A stretch of 64,000 nt of DNA from Gigaspora margarita (Eukaryota; Glomeromycota; Glomeromycetes; Diversisporales; Gigasporaceae): assembly GCA_009809945.1 (NCBI GenBank), contig WTPW01001253.1:120449-184448 (forward strand), given 5' to 3'. The translations under genes and the position numbers were made by a program. How positions within the stretch are numbered: position 1 is the stretch's first letter; the number at the start of each line of letters is the position of its first letter. Shown here in pieces: positions 35,230 to 47,400 of this stretch. The notes beneath the pieces were generated by a model that was given only the letters and a program-made list of their open reading frames with translations, searched no databases and had not been told where the DNA came from.

Positions 35230-35375
35230 CAGTCACTTAAAAAAGAACGTGTATAGTGAGTGACTTTTGAAACACTCGTTATATAATTATTTTTAATTAG
35301 TTGGAGCTATATAACCACAATATTTCTCTTTTTTAAAAACAAAAACATTTTTAAAAAATTTTAAAAATTTTAAAA

Positions 35376-35738
35376 ATGAATCAACATCGACCTTTAATAC
35401 CTCAACCTTTGATACCTCGACCTTTAATACCTCAACCTCTGATACCTCAACCTTTGATACCTCAACCTTTGGTACCTTAACTTTTGTTACCTCAACCTTT
35501 GATACCTCAACCTTTGGTAAATCAACCTTTGATACCTCAACCCTTGATACCTCAACCTTTAATAGTTCAAAACACCGATATTCTTGCAAATTCATCCTTT
35601 GATAATCTTACTGCTAAACAAAAATATGAAAACTTAACTAAAGGTTCAACAGATTTATTCAACACTAGAACACAAGAAACAAAAGACCGGACAATTCCTC
35701 AATTCCCCACCTTTATTTTTTCGGGATCACCCTTTTGA
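35376..35738 (+). pseudogene. PQPLI-repeat protein gene, copy A, one internal TAA
   Basis: ATG 35376 (MNQHRPLIPQPLIPRPLIPQ) is followed by a 15-bp minisatellite (CCTCAACCTTTGATA) encoding tandem PQPLI/PQPLV. TAA at 35478-35480 replaces a Gln codon. The frame then runs through SFDNLTAKQKYENLTKGSTD to FPTFIFSGSPF and a stop. The C-terminal unique region is conserved in copy B. Pro/Gln/Leu repeat proteins are usually disordered; no function assigned. Confidence 0.5.
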
Positions 35739-36489
35739 CAAGCAAAAGTTATGGTTTTTTTTTTTTTTCATAAAGGACTTTTTTTTTTAAAAAAAAAAAA
35801 AAAAAAAAAATTTAAGCTCTTTTTTATTATGATCTTTTGAAAATATTCAACTATGTATTTTATGCACATTATGGTATATGTAGTGGATCATAACTAGTGA
35901 TGCATAGTTGTAACTAGTATGACATTAGCTTTAGCTAGTTACGTCTTAGGCCATAACAACGTTGGAATAATTCGCCTGCATCATTAATCATAACCATCGA
36001 TCATATTAATCATTTTCTACTATTTCATTTATCAACATCTCCTATTTCATTTCTCCATGACGCTTCCTCCTCTATTGACACTTCTCCTCATCATCACTTG
36101 ATAGAAACGTATCTTCAAATACTATACCAAATTACAATCGGAAATATGTAAGGAAATTGACCTTGTCACAAGACATAGGATTATTTTAACGTTGGGTTTT
36201 CAAATTACTTTTATTTCTATGTTTATATTATCAACAAGATTAATGAAAAAAATTTATTCTTTATATTGCTTTTAAGGAAAATCTTTATTTTTCTTTGTAC
36301 GTGCTTGCTAAAAAAATAGAGTATACATTTCTTTAAAAAAAATAAAAATATAAGATACTGTAAGCAAAAAATTCCCTTATGATTTCTAATTTCATTATGA
36401 TTCCTTGAAAATTTTTTTTTCTCTTAAGCGAATGTGCATAATTCCATTTAAGTTATCACTATATTACTACACATTATACGTATATTTCA
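35739..36489. other. A/T tract and non-coding part of segmental copy A
   Basis: A T/A homopolymer block (about 35757-35813) follows the PQPLI gene. The remainder aligns with 49369-50150 and, inverted, with 52680-53278. No gene seen. Confidence 0.6.
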
Positions 36490-38117
36490 TTTTTCCAATA
36501 AATTTCAACATATGTTGTGTTTTATTCACAAGTTTTTTTTTTTTGGTAATGCGCCTGAAATAATTCTTTCATAAAGTCTCATTAAAAAAGAAAAAATAGA
36601 AATTAAAGGATCATCTCTGTAAGAGGGTATTCATTCCATTCATTTCAGACGCATTAACGTCAAACAAATTGTTTATTTAAATAAGTTGAAATTAAAACCT
36701 CGTTTAACGTTATTTTTTTCGTATTTATAGAGGGGGGAAGGGTGAAAATTAAACAAATATAAAAATTAAACATAGTGTATCGAGAATCCCGGACGTAAGC
36801 CGAAAAAGCCCGATTGCTATGCTGGCTATCATATCGATCAAACTTTCATTTCTATTTGTTTAATTTTTTGGGGGAACCCGGGAGATGGAGGGGGATAATA
36901 TTAAACGAAGTTTCAACTTCAAGCGCCTAAAATAAAAAAACTATAAAAAAAAAATTCTATAGCAATTTTGAGAGACGAAACTCCGCGTTAGACGATTCTG
37001 GTATAAATAAAAACTGAAATAATTATAACGTACATATTGATCATCAGGAATATAAATTATAAATCAATTTTGAGTATTTTTATACGTATAACCCATCGTT
37101 TGATCACACAGACACTTTTATGAAACAATATCTGAATATTGTGCAATATGTTTATCGGTGACAAAGTAAAAAGAAAAAAAAAAAGTTTTTTATGTTATCA
37201 ATACATTTAACATTCAAATATCAGAGACGGAGTTTTACAGAATTAACAAAGAGGATGTGTACACCCGCTATTTCTCGTATTTGGTTGGTCTCCTTGATTT
37301 GTAATTCATTCTTTTTCTATTTTTGAGTATATATTTCGGAATTGCTTTGTGAATGGCGCATATGGCGCATTAATATGTATTCAAAGTTTGTGGCAAGTTG
37401 ATGTTACACTATATATATGCATATATTAGCTAACGTTGGGGATTCAATATTACTGTAATACAGTTATGCCGTAAAAATAAAAGATTGGGAAAAAGGATGC
37501 AATGAAAGATTGGGAAGAGGCGCAATGAAAGATTGGAAAGTATACAGTAATGTGCAATGAAAAATTGAGATAAGGTGCGTTAATAAATTAAAAAAGATTC
37601 AGGGAAAGATTTTTATTCTTTAATAAAGTTAAAACTAGTTAATCAGTTTAAATATAATAGAAAGTAAATAGGCATTACTGCAATATGGTAATATAAACCA
37701 TGGTTTATACAATATTGTAGTAATAAGGTTTACCGTTATGGAAAAGATTTATGCATAATTAATTGCAATTACTTATCGACCAACCACCGACCATTGGCGG
37801 CATCTTCCGACTTTTGTTCTAATATGTTATGGATTGTCATAATAGAACCTACATTAACCTACAAAAAAAAAAAAAAAACCTTAACGTTAACGTTAACTCA
37901 CTTTATAATTTATATTTATTCTGAACGATATTTAGCCTATTAGGAAAAATTTAGTCAATATAAATTTACTAGGGTTACTGTCGTGTTACTAAGCAAAAAA
38001 GCACCTCTCATGATTTTACCCTAATCCCCTAATTCTAACCCTAACTTTAACTCTTAATTTTTATTGTTGTTTTAATAGTCAGTACTATAGGGTACATGTG
38101 GCCATAGGCTGTATAAT
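36490..38117. other. Non-coding end of copy A and dispersed repeat
   Basis: About 37100-37905 aligns with 50550-51318. 36720-36900 is private to copy A (AGGGGGGGAAGG, CCCGGACG). 37930-38117 is the repeat also seen at 31270. No gene supported. Confidence 0.5.
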
Positions 38118-38414
38118 AGGACCCCGGACATATAGTACAGAGGTCATACATTACGCAATTCAGCAAAAACCCCCAAAATTTGAGAAGCAAAAAAACAGTT
38201 TTTGGCAATTATCTTGGCATCCGGTGGTCCAATTTGAATGAACTTTTTTTTAAAATGAAGCTCTCAGTGAGGCGCATCTAACAAAAAAAGTTCATTCAAT
38301 TCTGATTACTGGATCGGAAGTTATTTAAATAAATAGATTTTGACGTTTTCAGCAAATTAGGTCAAAATTGGCCAAAATCCAGTTATGACCTATATTAAAG
38401 ATGTCCGGGGTCCT
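38118..38414. mobile_element. AGGACCCC-family MITE, copy 2
   Basis: 297 bp, AGGACCCCGGACAT ... ATGTCCGGGGTCCT, with an exact 8-bp duplication TGTATAAT (38110-38117 and 38415-38422). The related locus near 31428 has the same flanks without the element. Very similar to 60803-61099. Confidence 0.92.
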
Positions 38415-38923
38415 TGTATAATTCTATAATAAATTTAAATTTTTTATATACCTTTTTTTAAAGAAGAAAGAAATAAACAAAAATTCGGGGTTTACAAATA
38501 TAAACTAGTTATATACAGTACTATAATTATTATATTAATAACATTTGTGTATAAAATATTATTTGATAATTATGTGGACAAGCTATTTACTAAGTTATTT
38601 ATAATTGGTTTTTTCATATAATTTGTTAATTTATATTAAAATTACAATTTTTAAATTAGCAATTCTATTTATATATTAAGCGATCTCTGTTTTTCATATA
38701 AATCCAATTTTTTTGTGCAACGTACGTGAAAATCAATCATTACACGTGATTCTAGAAATTTCTGTAATGTAAAAATTTTTAACAACCCGTGCGTCGCTTT
38801 TTTAACTTTTTATATCGCTATTTGTTCGTAAAACTTTATTAATTATCCCAACTTTATTTTTTCTCTTTTTAAGTATCGAGCAGCAATTCTATGTTTTTAT
38901 TTGTTATATATGCGATGAGGGAC

Positions 38924-39047
38924 TTTTAAAAGATTTGGAGGACGACATTTACACGAAAAATTTAGCAATTCCGAAATTAGAGATCTAACCAAAGAAATCG
39001 AAAAAATTGAGGAAAAACTAAAAGAAGCCCGTCAGAACAGTCAAAGG
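38924..39047 (+). CDS. Possible orphan exon, coiled-coil-like
   Basis: An open stretch reads KRFGGRHLHEKFSNSEIRDL and TKEIEKIEEKLKEARQNSQR and ends at a good donor (AAAG/GTAAGTC, about 39048). The second part has heptad-like Ile/Leu spacing. No partner exon was found, so it may be a gene fragment. Confidence 0.3.
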
Positions 39048-39206
39048 TAAGTCAAAAGTAAAAAAAACGACTGTAGAGGATAAAATTTTGGAAAAAAAAG
39101 TGGTACAAATAACCTGCAACCATAAAAAAAAAACTTTGAACCAACTTGTAGATCAGTTTCGATAAAAAAAAGTCTTTAACATGTAGAACCAATTCGAAGA
39201 ACTATT

Positions 39207-39413
39207 TTATATAAACATATTTATTTCTTTTTTGAAACTTTTAATAAAATTTATCACACCCGAACTCCAACCTTCATGTCCACCAATATAAATAATAAGA
39301 CCATTTTGTAATAACGTAGCAGTATATTCAAGGTAAGGACGAATGTTTGGATATAGAGCTGTTGACCAACTCATTAATAAAAACAAAGCTTTTTTATTAG
39401 CAAAACGCTCCAA
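39207..39413 (-). pseudogene. Coding-like fragment without ATG
   Basis: Reads WSTALYPNIRPYLEYTATLL, QNGLIIYIGGHEGWSSG and VINFIKSFKKEINMFI. It has protein-like composition, but the frame opens at TTG, which is not a eukaryotic start, and no exon partner was found. Family not recognised. Confidence 0.3.
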
Positions 39414-39639
39414 CCTTTGAAATCAATAGATAATTCGATCGAAGGCAGCTTATAAAAATCGAATTCACCACTTATCTTCTATTGTCGTTATCTCAACGAT
39501 CTTTCAATTGATCATATTGAATTATCTAAGACGTTGTTTAAAACTTTCCTTATTACTTCTGCACCATTATGATTTGATCCCCTACTTTGACCTACCATAA
39601 CTATCGTTCATCCTTTCCTGAATTATAACCTCTATACCC

Positions 39640-39835
39640 GCCCTACGCTATTACTATAAGTATTCATCATACCGTGATAGTCGTGTACGCATCAGGATAT
39701 AATCGCTAGATCCCCAACATAAGAGTTATGCCTGAAATGCTCCAATCCTTTGGCTATATCACGCTCAACTAAGAATTCCAGTCGACACGTCCTTCGGGTA
39801 TAATCGCTAGATCCCAAACGCACGGGTTATGTGAA
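39640..39835. repeat. Two imperfect direct repeats with TATAATCGCTAGATCCC
   Basis: GGATATAATCGCTAGATCCC at about 39694 and GGGTATAATCGCTAGATCCC at about 39798 lie roughly 100 bp apart with similar flanks. Confidence 0.6.
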
Positions 39836-40308
39836 ATTTTTATTTCATGCGCATAATGCGCATGATGGGAAAAGTTCAGAATTTCTTATGAGGTTTCAGA
39901 ATATCTCGGAAACTACTAAAATTTTCAGCGGCTTGTTAGCATTATTAATACATATAAAAAATAATGCATGTAAAATTTAAAATACGTATAATAAAAAATA
40001 ATTATCTTTTGGTTTGCCAACTAAATAATAAAATATTTATTTTTATATTTAGATTTTGCCAATTATATTTTATAATTTAATACTAAGTTTAAAACTAAAG
40101 TATTGTAGATATACTAGAACAAAATCAAAACCAGATTAAAGCTAAAATCTTATAACATACTATAAAATATATTAGATTTTGCATTTTGTCTTTATGCCAC
40201 TTTGTACAAGCCAACTTAGCCTTCTGAAACTTTGCAAGAGCGAATTCGTGCAAAATAGAGCGTAAACGCTATAAGGGCGATTGTGGTTTTTAATCTCTTG
40301 TAAATATA

Positions 40309-40963
40309 TCCCTTAGATTGTAACACAGGCAAATTTGTTTGCGTATTTTAAAAATTTTAATAAAATTTTAATAAAATTTTAAATATTGATTTTAGCTATA
40401 CCTTTTCTAAGTAAAAAATATTCTTTGAGTTTTGTTTTAGTAACTTTGTTATAAAATTTTTTTAAAATTATTAGAAAACTTTAGTATAATCAAAGTTTAA
40501 AGTTCTTGTATTAGCATTTTTACTATTAAAATTTTTCTTTAGATTTTCTTAAATTTTATATGTTCCCGTCTATAAAAAAAACTTTTACTTCTAATACAAG
40601 TCTTGATTTTTACAAATAAATCATTAAAGTTGCAATAATAAAAGTTATCATCCTTTATATAAACTACAATATTGTCTTAAGAACTATAGCTTTAAAACTA
40701 AAACTGAATAAGATTACAGAGAAATTGTGATAAAATTTTTTAAAAAATTTTTTTCTTAAAGATATCTATTTTTAGCTTATATATAACTTAAAATTTTTTT
40801 CTTATAATATAAAAACTAATTTTGCAAAAAAGTAATCCTTATTTTTAATTATAATTGTACAAAGTTTTATTTAATTATCTTGATATTTAAAAAAAGTAAA
40901 TCAGAGCAAAAAAAGTGCAAAAACGCAGGCAAATTTGCCTGTGTTCTACTACAATCTAAGGGA
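40309..40963. mobile_element. TA-flanked TIR element, TCCCTTAGATTGTA ends
   Basis: 655 bp. Left end TCCCTTAGATTGTAACACAG pairs with the right end (TCCCTTAGATTGTAGTAGAA on the minus strand); both continue with ACAGGCAAATTTG. TA lies on each side (40307-40308, 40964-40965). The interior is very AT-rich without ORF. Confidence 0.75.
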
Positions 40964-40974
40964 TAAGTGCGGCT

Positions 40975-41545
40975 TTTAGTTGAAATTTTTTAATACAATC
41001 ATCAACAATCTTATTTCCACTGGTCTGTCCTTACGTTGTCTTCTGAGAGCTACATGTCACTTGAAGCAGTGATGGTAAATGACCTTCAAATGACCTTCAA
41101 ATGACCTCAAATGACCTCAAATGATCTCAATTTTATTATGAATTTTAGTCTGAAATGACCTAGGTCATTTGAAAAAAAGGCAAATGACCAGATCATTTAC
41201 TATCACTGACTTGAAGTGATTTGTGTTCAATATCACAATGCCACTATGAATGTTACCTAATCTGTTGAAAGAGACCACCTGATTAAATATAACTTTTAAG
41301 TTGAAATTCTTTAATTTCTGCTGGTTTATCCTTATATCATCTCTGAGAGTTACTGCTGCTTGAAATAATTCAACAAGGTTGCCAAAATCTAAACCACTTT
41401 TATGAATATTATCTAATTTGTTGAAAAGAATTCACTTTATAATGCCTCTATGAGATGTAGTTGTTAAGTTGAAATTCTTTATTACGATCAATAGTGCCTT
41501 CTGAGAGTCACCTAAATTCAACCAGGTTGCTAAAATCTATCTACT
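40975..41545 (-). pseudogene. Tandemly repeated relic of a kinase-family N-terminus, interrupted by a MITE
   Basis: Minus strand reads in pieces: TSGNKIVDDCIKKFQLKA (about 40975-41040), FNRLGNIHSGIV, FNKLDNIHKSGLDFGNLVEL, and further KEFQLN-type repeats up to about 41490. The DNA shows roughly three units of about 170 bp sharing TTGAAATTCTTTAAT and TTCTGAGAG. The motif DDCIKEFQLK...WIPFNKLDNI is known to me from kinase-family proteins of Rhizophagus. No kinase catalytic motifs remain. The hAT MITE at 41067-41208 sits in one unit. Confidence 0.5.
41067..41208. mobile_element. hAT-like MITE, AAATGACC family, short copy
   Basis: 142 bp, CAGTGATGGTAAATGACC ... ATCATTTACTATCACTG, with an exact 8-bp duplication ACTTGAAG (41059-41066 and 41209-41216). 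Made almost wholly of AAATGACC words. Same ends as 4536-5366. Confidence 0.92.
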
Positions 41546-41947
41546 TGATTATGGGTGCTCTCAAGTATCTATCTCAATGTGATTTGCTAGCTATAGAGAT
41601 CGTGCACAAGTACTACTATTAATTGAGGTAAGCCTTATAGTAATTTTGCCAAAGTTCATTTTGCGAAATGCGGATATTAAATTTTAGCCAATCAACGCAA
41701 CTCTATGATAAAAAAAGATAGTCTCTAACCATCTTTTTTTTTGATCGCGATAATGAACTCGCTTGACCGAATAATTTATTTTCCACTAATTAAAAATTGT
41801 GCTCCGACCTATTAATTTAGGTGCTTGAGAGCTGGATACGTATTGTTTCACCAACAATCACCTCATTTAACTGACAAGTTTATTTCAACGATAATTTCAC
41901 TGACGGCTCGATCTACTGTCCCTTAAAAAAAATATTTGTTTGCTTAA

Positions 41948-42443
41948 GGGTAGGGGGTATATCGATCATTTTTCATATGATCTTAGTGTCACAACGTGAT
42001 TTTTACAAAAAATAGAAATATGCTACTAATAAAACTTTTTACTATTACAATAAATCTTTATCAAATTTTTGTAGTAAATAGATTAGATTATGCTCTTTAT
42101 AGTAGTAAAAATTTTAACAAATAAAATATTTAAAAAAAATATACTTGTATATATTGTAAAGTTTCCGGGGAGCCTCCAAATTTTCCAGGGTTACACAAGA
42201 TTATTAATTAAATATCATATGATCATCATATGACAAAATAATATCTAACCTTTAAATACATTTATCTCGATAAATATCTACTCAATTTTGATGATTTTAC
42301 TACCATTAGAATCAGAACAACCTATTCTACAAATTTTAATTAATTTTTAAAACCAGTTTATATAATAAAATATTTTTTAATATTCAAAAGAAAAAATAGT
42401 GACACAAAAATCATATGAAAAATGATCGACATACACCCTATCC
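41948..42443. mobile_element. TTAA-flanked TIR element (piggyBac-like MITE)
   Basis: 496 bp. Arms of about 48 bp begin GGGTAGGGGGTATATCGATC on the left and, on the minus strand, GGATAGGGTGTATGTCGATC on the right. TTAA lies exactly at both borders (41944-41947, 42444-42447). TTAA targeting is typical of piggyBac and Kolobok. No ORF. Confidence 0.7.
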
Positions 42444-42472
42444 TTAAGTTTTTTTAAAAAATTTTTAACGTA

Positions 42473-42669
42473 CCATGTGTACGCGTAATATCACGCATGC
42501 ACATTATTTCAAAATACCCTTTTTTTTTGAAAAATGTTTTTTTTTTGACTCAAAAAAACCATCCCAAAATAATGTGCCCCCTAACCAAAATTAGTCAAAA
42601 TATTCGAAATATTGCGCATGCGCGTCCCGAAATAACAATCCAAATGCGCGTTATTACGCACAAATATGG
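42473..42669. mobile_element. TA-flanked imperfect-TIR MITE
   Basis: 197 bp with imperfect inverted ends CCATGTGTACGCGTAAT and CCATATTTGTGCGTAAT (the latter read on the minus strand), flanked by TA (42471-42472, 42670-42671). Confidence 0.5.
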
Positions 42670-43017
42670 TATGCCTTAAAATCACGTGAATGTTCATTGT
42701 TTTGAAAATTGGTAGTGTGGTAACAACAGATATGTATCGGTATTTTTATTGTTATTGACACGTTGATCACCAATAAAAATTGGTGATCAGGCGTAAGTAA
42801 TGTGATCATCATACAAACATGATCATCATAAATATAGTTTGTTTACCGAATTTTTTATTTTCACGCTTTTAGATTGCTTCCTAATCTACTCAATGACGTC
42901 CAGCTTTTTTGGCTTCCTCTGTTTTGAGGTCTACTGGCTCTGTATGAGGAGCCAGTTACGATTCTTTCTTGATTTAAGCAGCGAAAAAAGCTGATCAGAG
43001 AGGTTTTTGCTAGAGCG

Positions 43018-43265
43018 ATCTAAGGAGAGCGAAGCTTCATCGAAGAACAAGCTTGTTGAATAACAAGCTTCGTTGAAGAACAACCAGCTCCTAGTACGGA
43101 AAGTGCAGGAAAGAACTTGGTTGGAGTATAATATGAGTCAGTACTAACCAATTTCCAAGATATAGGTACTACACTTGATTCTGTTAGTACTGTACACTCT
43201 ATTGTACTTTCCCCAACCAAAAAGACACACCTCTACGTGGTGGTTGGGACGAGTAAGAAAAATAA
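43018..43265 (+). pseudogene. Coding-like relic with VVVGTSKK motif
   Basis: One frame reads FVEEQPAPSTESAGKNLVGV, a TAA, then YESVLTNFQDIGTTLDSVS and TVHSIVLSPTKKTHLYVVVG. Composition is clearly protein-like and the TAA fits a lost Gln codon. Family not recognised with confidence; it resembles linker regions of Rhizophagus repeat-associated proteins. Confidence 0.35.
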
Positions 43266-43869
43266 CCTCCGAAACTAAGTGTCTCTAAAACTTTTATTAA
43301 ATTCATTATTTGTATATTTTTTGTTTAAATATAGAAAAAAAAATTTAAGATTTATTATTTTCGATTTATTTGATGAAATAATGTAATAAATTTAATAAAT
43401 TTAATAAAATTTAATAATTGAATTTTATGTTCGAAACCTATAAAAATATCTAATGTGTTTATAAATGTAAACTTTTTTTTTTTAAAAAAAAAAAAAGTAG
43501 TTTAATATATTTTAAATATTTTTATAATAATAACACGATCAAACCACGTAATCGTTAATCAAAAAACAATTGCTTTAGAACTTTAAAAACAAACAGATAA
43601 ACTTTTAAACGTATACTCTTACCAAAATGAATATTGTCCCGGTCACAATCAGTTCCAGGTGTAGCTAGAAGGTCGGCCTCTTAATCACGTGTACCAAGAA
43701 TCGTTTACACAGGTCATCAATCACTGGATATAATTATGACCGACTAAGAATCAAGTCGCAGACCATTACTTACCCGGGTTTGGTCAGGGTAATTACAATC
43801 AATCGGAAATCAATTGGGTCACATGAGAACATGAGATCGGAAAAGTTAAGTATTTTATAGGTATTTCGC

Positions 43870-44032
43870 AGCAGATCCGTATAGTATAGGCCAAATTTTT
43901 AAATCTATACTATACTGATCGGTGTAATATATATTAGAGTTAGGGTTAGGAAACTGTTAGGAATTATGGCTGATCGGGTATAGTAAATTTGGCCTATACT
44001 ATACGGATCTCACCTATACTATACTGATCTGC
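43870..44032. mobile_element. Small TIR element with AGATCCGTATAGTATAGGCC arms
   Basis: Arms AGATCCGTATAGTATAGGCC... at about 43874 and inverted at about 44007. The right end carries a second tandem copy of the terminal sequence ending GATCTGCT. No clear target duplication. Confidence 0.55.
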
Positions 44033-44436
44033 TATAATTCTATACTACTGCAATACGAATAACTCATGATTATTCATTCCATATAGCCAAGAACTTTCGC
44101 TTGTAAGAAACTTTGAAAGTTGTAGGGTTTACATATGTTTTAAGATATTATTTCTTTACATATTTTTTTTGAACATTTTATTATTATCATTATTATTTTT
44201 AAGCTAAATATGGATAGGTGATACGTAATAACTGTAAATTCGAATCCACTTTAAGTTAAATTCGAAACTTAAAAAATTTAAGCGGTTGCGACGAAATAAA
44301 TATGTATAGTAAAAATAAAAAATTGACAAGACATTGAAAAATAAATTTTTTTGGAACGCATTTTTTAGGGTTAAGGTTAGATATCAGTTTTAGAGTAGAG
44401 TTTGTATTAAACAACATAATTGGGTTTTAAACTTGT

Positions 44437-44676
44437 AATTTAAACCGTAAGTGAAAGAACAGACAAGTAATATTTAGTTGAGAATTCTGTTCACGATAAA
44501 ATGCGTACATTGTTTTTTGAATAAACTATACACTTACAAACTGACTTAAACTGTATGTGAAAGAACAAAAAAGTCTTGCCTCCCGGTAATTTAAAACGCA
44601 AGCAGAAAATCAATATTTAATATAGTAGAGAATTCTATTAATGATAAAATGTGCACATTGATTTTTGAATAAACTT
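44437..44676. repeat. Two direct repeats of about 90 bp, ~150-bp period
   Basis: The segment AATTTAAACCGTAAG...GATAAAATGCGTACATTG...TTTTTGAATAAAC (44437-44527) recurs at about 44589-44676 with substitutions. Confidence 0.6.
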
Positions 44677-45242
44677 AAATAGAAACCCATATTTCATTTT
44701 TACACCCCGGAAAAACAATAAATTTTTGCTTACTACCTACGGAAAATTACTTTTCAACCGCTTTCTGCTCGCCAGTTTCCCTTATTATCTGAATGATTTA
44801 GAAAATTACGAAGCCAGTGCGGAGAATTTAATCCTAGTGATGGCTAAATGACAAAATCATTCTCCCCAATCTGGTTGAAAAAAAACCCCCAATTATTACT
44901 TTTAATCTGATTTTATTATGTTCCGCGACAATAAATGTCTTGAGGGAAACTTTTAAAATCAAAAGAAAAGTTAAGTAATAATCATACCATTGCATTGTGA
45001 ATCTTCGGCATGATTAATTTAGATAATGAAGACGGGTAAAGCATTTAGCAAAGCACCTTGAAAAACCAACGTAACTTCATGATTAGTAACTTGTTCTAAT
45101 TTCTTGAAAATTGGTCTAATCATCGCCAAAAGTTAGAAAAAATTTTTGTAAGAGTACCAACCTTGAAGCGTTTATTATTGTTACTGGGGGCCCCGATTTT
45201 TTTATTATACAGTATATACGTTTCTATGTACGTGTATTAGGC

Positions 45243-45368
45243 TTAGGGATTGGAACCGCCTAAAATTTTTCTTAATCGTTTAATTTGGCCGGCATTAAAA
45301 TAATTCTGGCCCACGATTAAAATAATTCTGCCCGGAATTATAGAATGGTTAAACGGTTCCAATCCCTA
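45243..45368. mobile_element. hAT-like MITE with TAGGGATTGGAACCG ends
   Basis: 126 bp with TIR TAGGGATTGGAACCG / CGGTTCCAATCCCTA and a repeated GTATTAGGC at 45234-45242 and 45369-45377 (8 or 9 bp, one extra T at the left border). TAGGG ends and the duplication fit hAT. Confidence 0.75.
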
Positions 45369-46306
45369 GTATTAGGCCGTATCTTTAGAGTGCAATTATA
45401 TGGCCAATCATATTTGGCATTCTTGCAATTCTAAAAAACGGATAGAATAAATTTCCTATTTGTGTAATCTAGGCAAAATTTCGATCAACCTAGGAAGAAT
45501 TAATGATATATGCATTTTTAAATAATACAGAAATTATTATAATTAGAATTAGAGGGTCTAATATATCTTCGATTTTTGTGTAATATTTTTTTGGTTGATC
45601 TACTTAATACTGTATTAGAAATGATCAACGTTCACTCTACCTTAAATTATTATAATAATATTACAAATAGGGAGCTGCATTATGAAAATTCACTTATCCT
45701 AACTCTAACTAATTCTGATCATGATCTACGTACCATGCGAATAGCAAACATCCACGGTGCGAATAGCGATAGCAGTTCCCTACAAATAAATATACTGTAT
45801 TATAACACTTATGATATACTACGACGTGCAGTAATAATGTTTATAAGATTTGCAAGGACAGGATTAAATAGATTTGAAACTATATAATACGTATTTAAAA
45901 AATTTGTTAAGAAATTAATTAAAAAAAAACTTTAAATTTGTACATTTTTTGATATATACACAACTCAAATTTTTTATTTTATAATTTAAATATAAATTTT
46001 ACCAAAGTATATTCTTAAATATTATTAAAAAATTTTTTATTTAAATACATAAATTTTTTAAAAAAAAACAATTAGAAGCATTTTTATAGTTAAATTCAGG
46101 ACAAATTTGGTCTGGAATTGAAACGGTTTAAGAGATAATAATAGAATAATGATAACGATAGATAAAATGTTACCTTGGTGTCTGAATTGTGCTCGTTTAA
46201 ATTCAAATCGACATATTCTATAAAGAAAAAATTTAGATAATTGTTTGGTAAAATAAACATATTCTTATATTTTGCTGCTTATTACACTTAATTTTTGCTC
46301 ACCATA

Positions 46307-46489
46307 ATGGACTATTGCAAAAGATTATTGCCAACTCAGTGTTCATCTGACACGTTTATGAGCCGGTACTGCAAACAAAGAGCCGTGGTAATAAGCCAAG
46401 GTTGTCACTTCGATAAGGCACAGCAAATACCTTTTCCAGTACAGGTGGGCAATAAACGAGTGGCAACAACCTTTCGTTTTCGTACATAA
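46307..46489 (+). CDS. 60-codon ORF, copy B
   Basis: Same ORF as 32488-32670 (MDYCKRLLPTQCSSDTFMSR to VATTFRFRT), open over the full length. See the copy A entry; no family recognised. Confidence 0.4.
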   Translation: MDYCKRLLPTQCSSDTFMSRYCKQRAVVISQGCHFDKAQQIPFPVQVGNKRVATTFRFRT

Positions 46490-47261
46490 TACTGACCTTT
46501 AATCCTCTAATATTTCGTAACGTTCACACGGTTAAATATTTGATGGTAAATTTGTAGTAACAGAATCAGGGGATTTGCTGAAATTCTCTTTGCTGTGTGG
46601 CATTCTTTTACGTTATTCCATGGGTACGGTACGGCTAAAAATTGTGTACTGGATAAAGTTTTGAGAACCAGATTTTTAATTTTTATTTATTCAAATAAAA
46701 AATACATTTTATACAAATGGTAATAAAACTTCGTTATCATTTTACCTCATTAAAAAATTTGATCTTGATTGTGCAAAGGTTTCAGTGATGAAAATCGCGA
46801 TGGTTTTCTAATATTAGACATCTTGAAAATTTGCAATATCTGGTGATAATCTTGGTGGTTGTATTGGTAATGGTTCTGCCAATGATTTTGATGATGGTTT
46901 TGACGATACTTCTAAGATGAAGTGGTTGGTAATGCTGTAATGGTCCTGACGGTGTTTCTAATAATTTTTGGCATATCCTGGAAAAATGATCAACTTTCAT
47001 AAGAAATATCGATATCGTCAAAATCGATATTAACATATTCCTAATTTTTGATTATCGTTTGAATTATTGTAGGATCGAATTTCTTTGTAACTATGGTGCT
47101 TAAAAATTTCATTAGTAGAATTTATATTACGCATTATATATTAATTAAACAAGCTACACATAATAAAATAATATAAACTTATATTCTTTTTTCTTACATG
47201 AGTATATTGTTGTTCATATGTTATCTAACGAGATCGTTAAAAATCTAACACCAATCTTTTG

Positions 47262-47400
47262 AATTATCTATTAAAAGGAATCCATTCGATAAGATCTTTG
47301 TATCTTGTAGCTTTAAGTTGAAATTCTTTGATACAATCATCGATCTCCTTATTTTTATTTATCCATCCTTGTGTTTTTTTTTTTGAGGATCATATGTTTA
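47262..47400 (-). pseudogene. Relic of a kinase-family N-terminal segment (copy B)
   Basis: Minus strand reads KEIDDCIKEFQLKATRYKDL followed directly by IEWIPFNR and a stop. This copy keeps the IEWIPFNR motif that copy A has lost through a small indel. No kinase domain remains. Confidence 0.55.

Larger units (their letters stand above)
31775..37905. repeat. Segmental repeat, copy A (~6 kb)
   Basis: Aligns with 45645-51318 over most of its length, with small indels. Shared landmarks: the 60-codon ORF, kinase relics, foldbacks, PQPLI minisatellite and a long A/T tract. Identity looks high but was not computed. A block at about 36490-36700 is direct here but inverted in copy B (51450-51660). 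Copy A has an additional palindromic arm around 31797-31925. Whether it is a transposon or a segmental duplication is not resolved. Confidence 0.8.

Noticed and set aside
35293..35595. Minus-strand frame rich in KVEVSKVEV
   Set aside because: Antisense translation of the PQPLI minisatellite.
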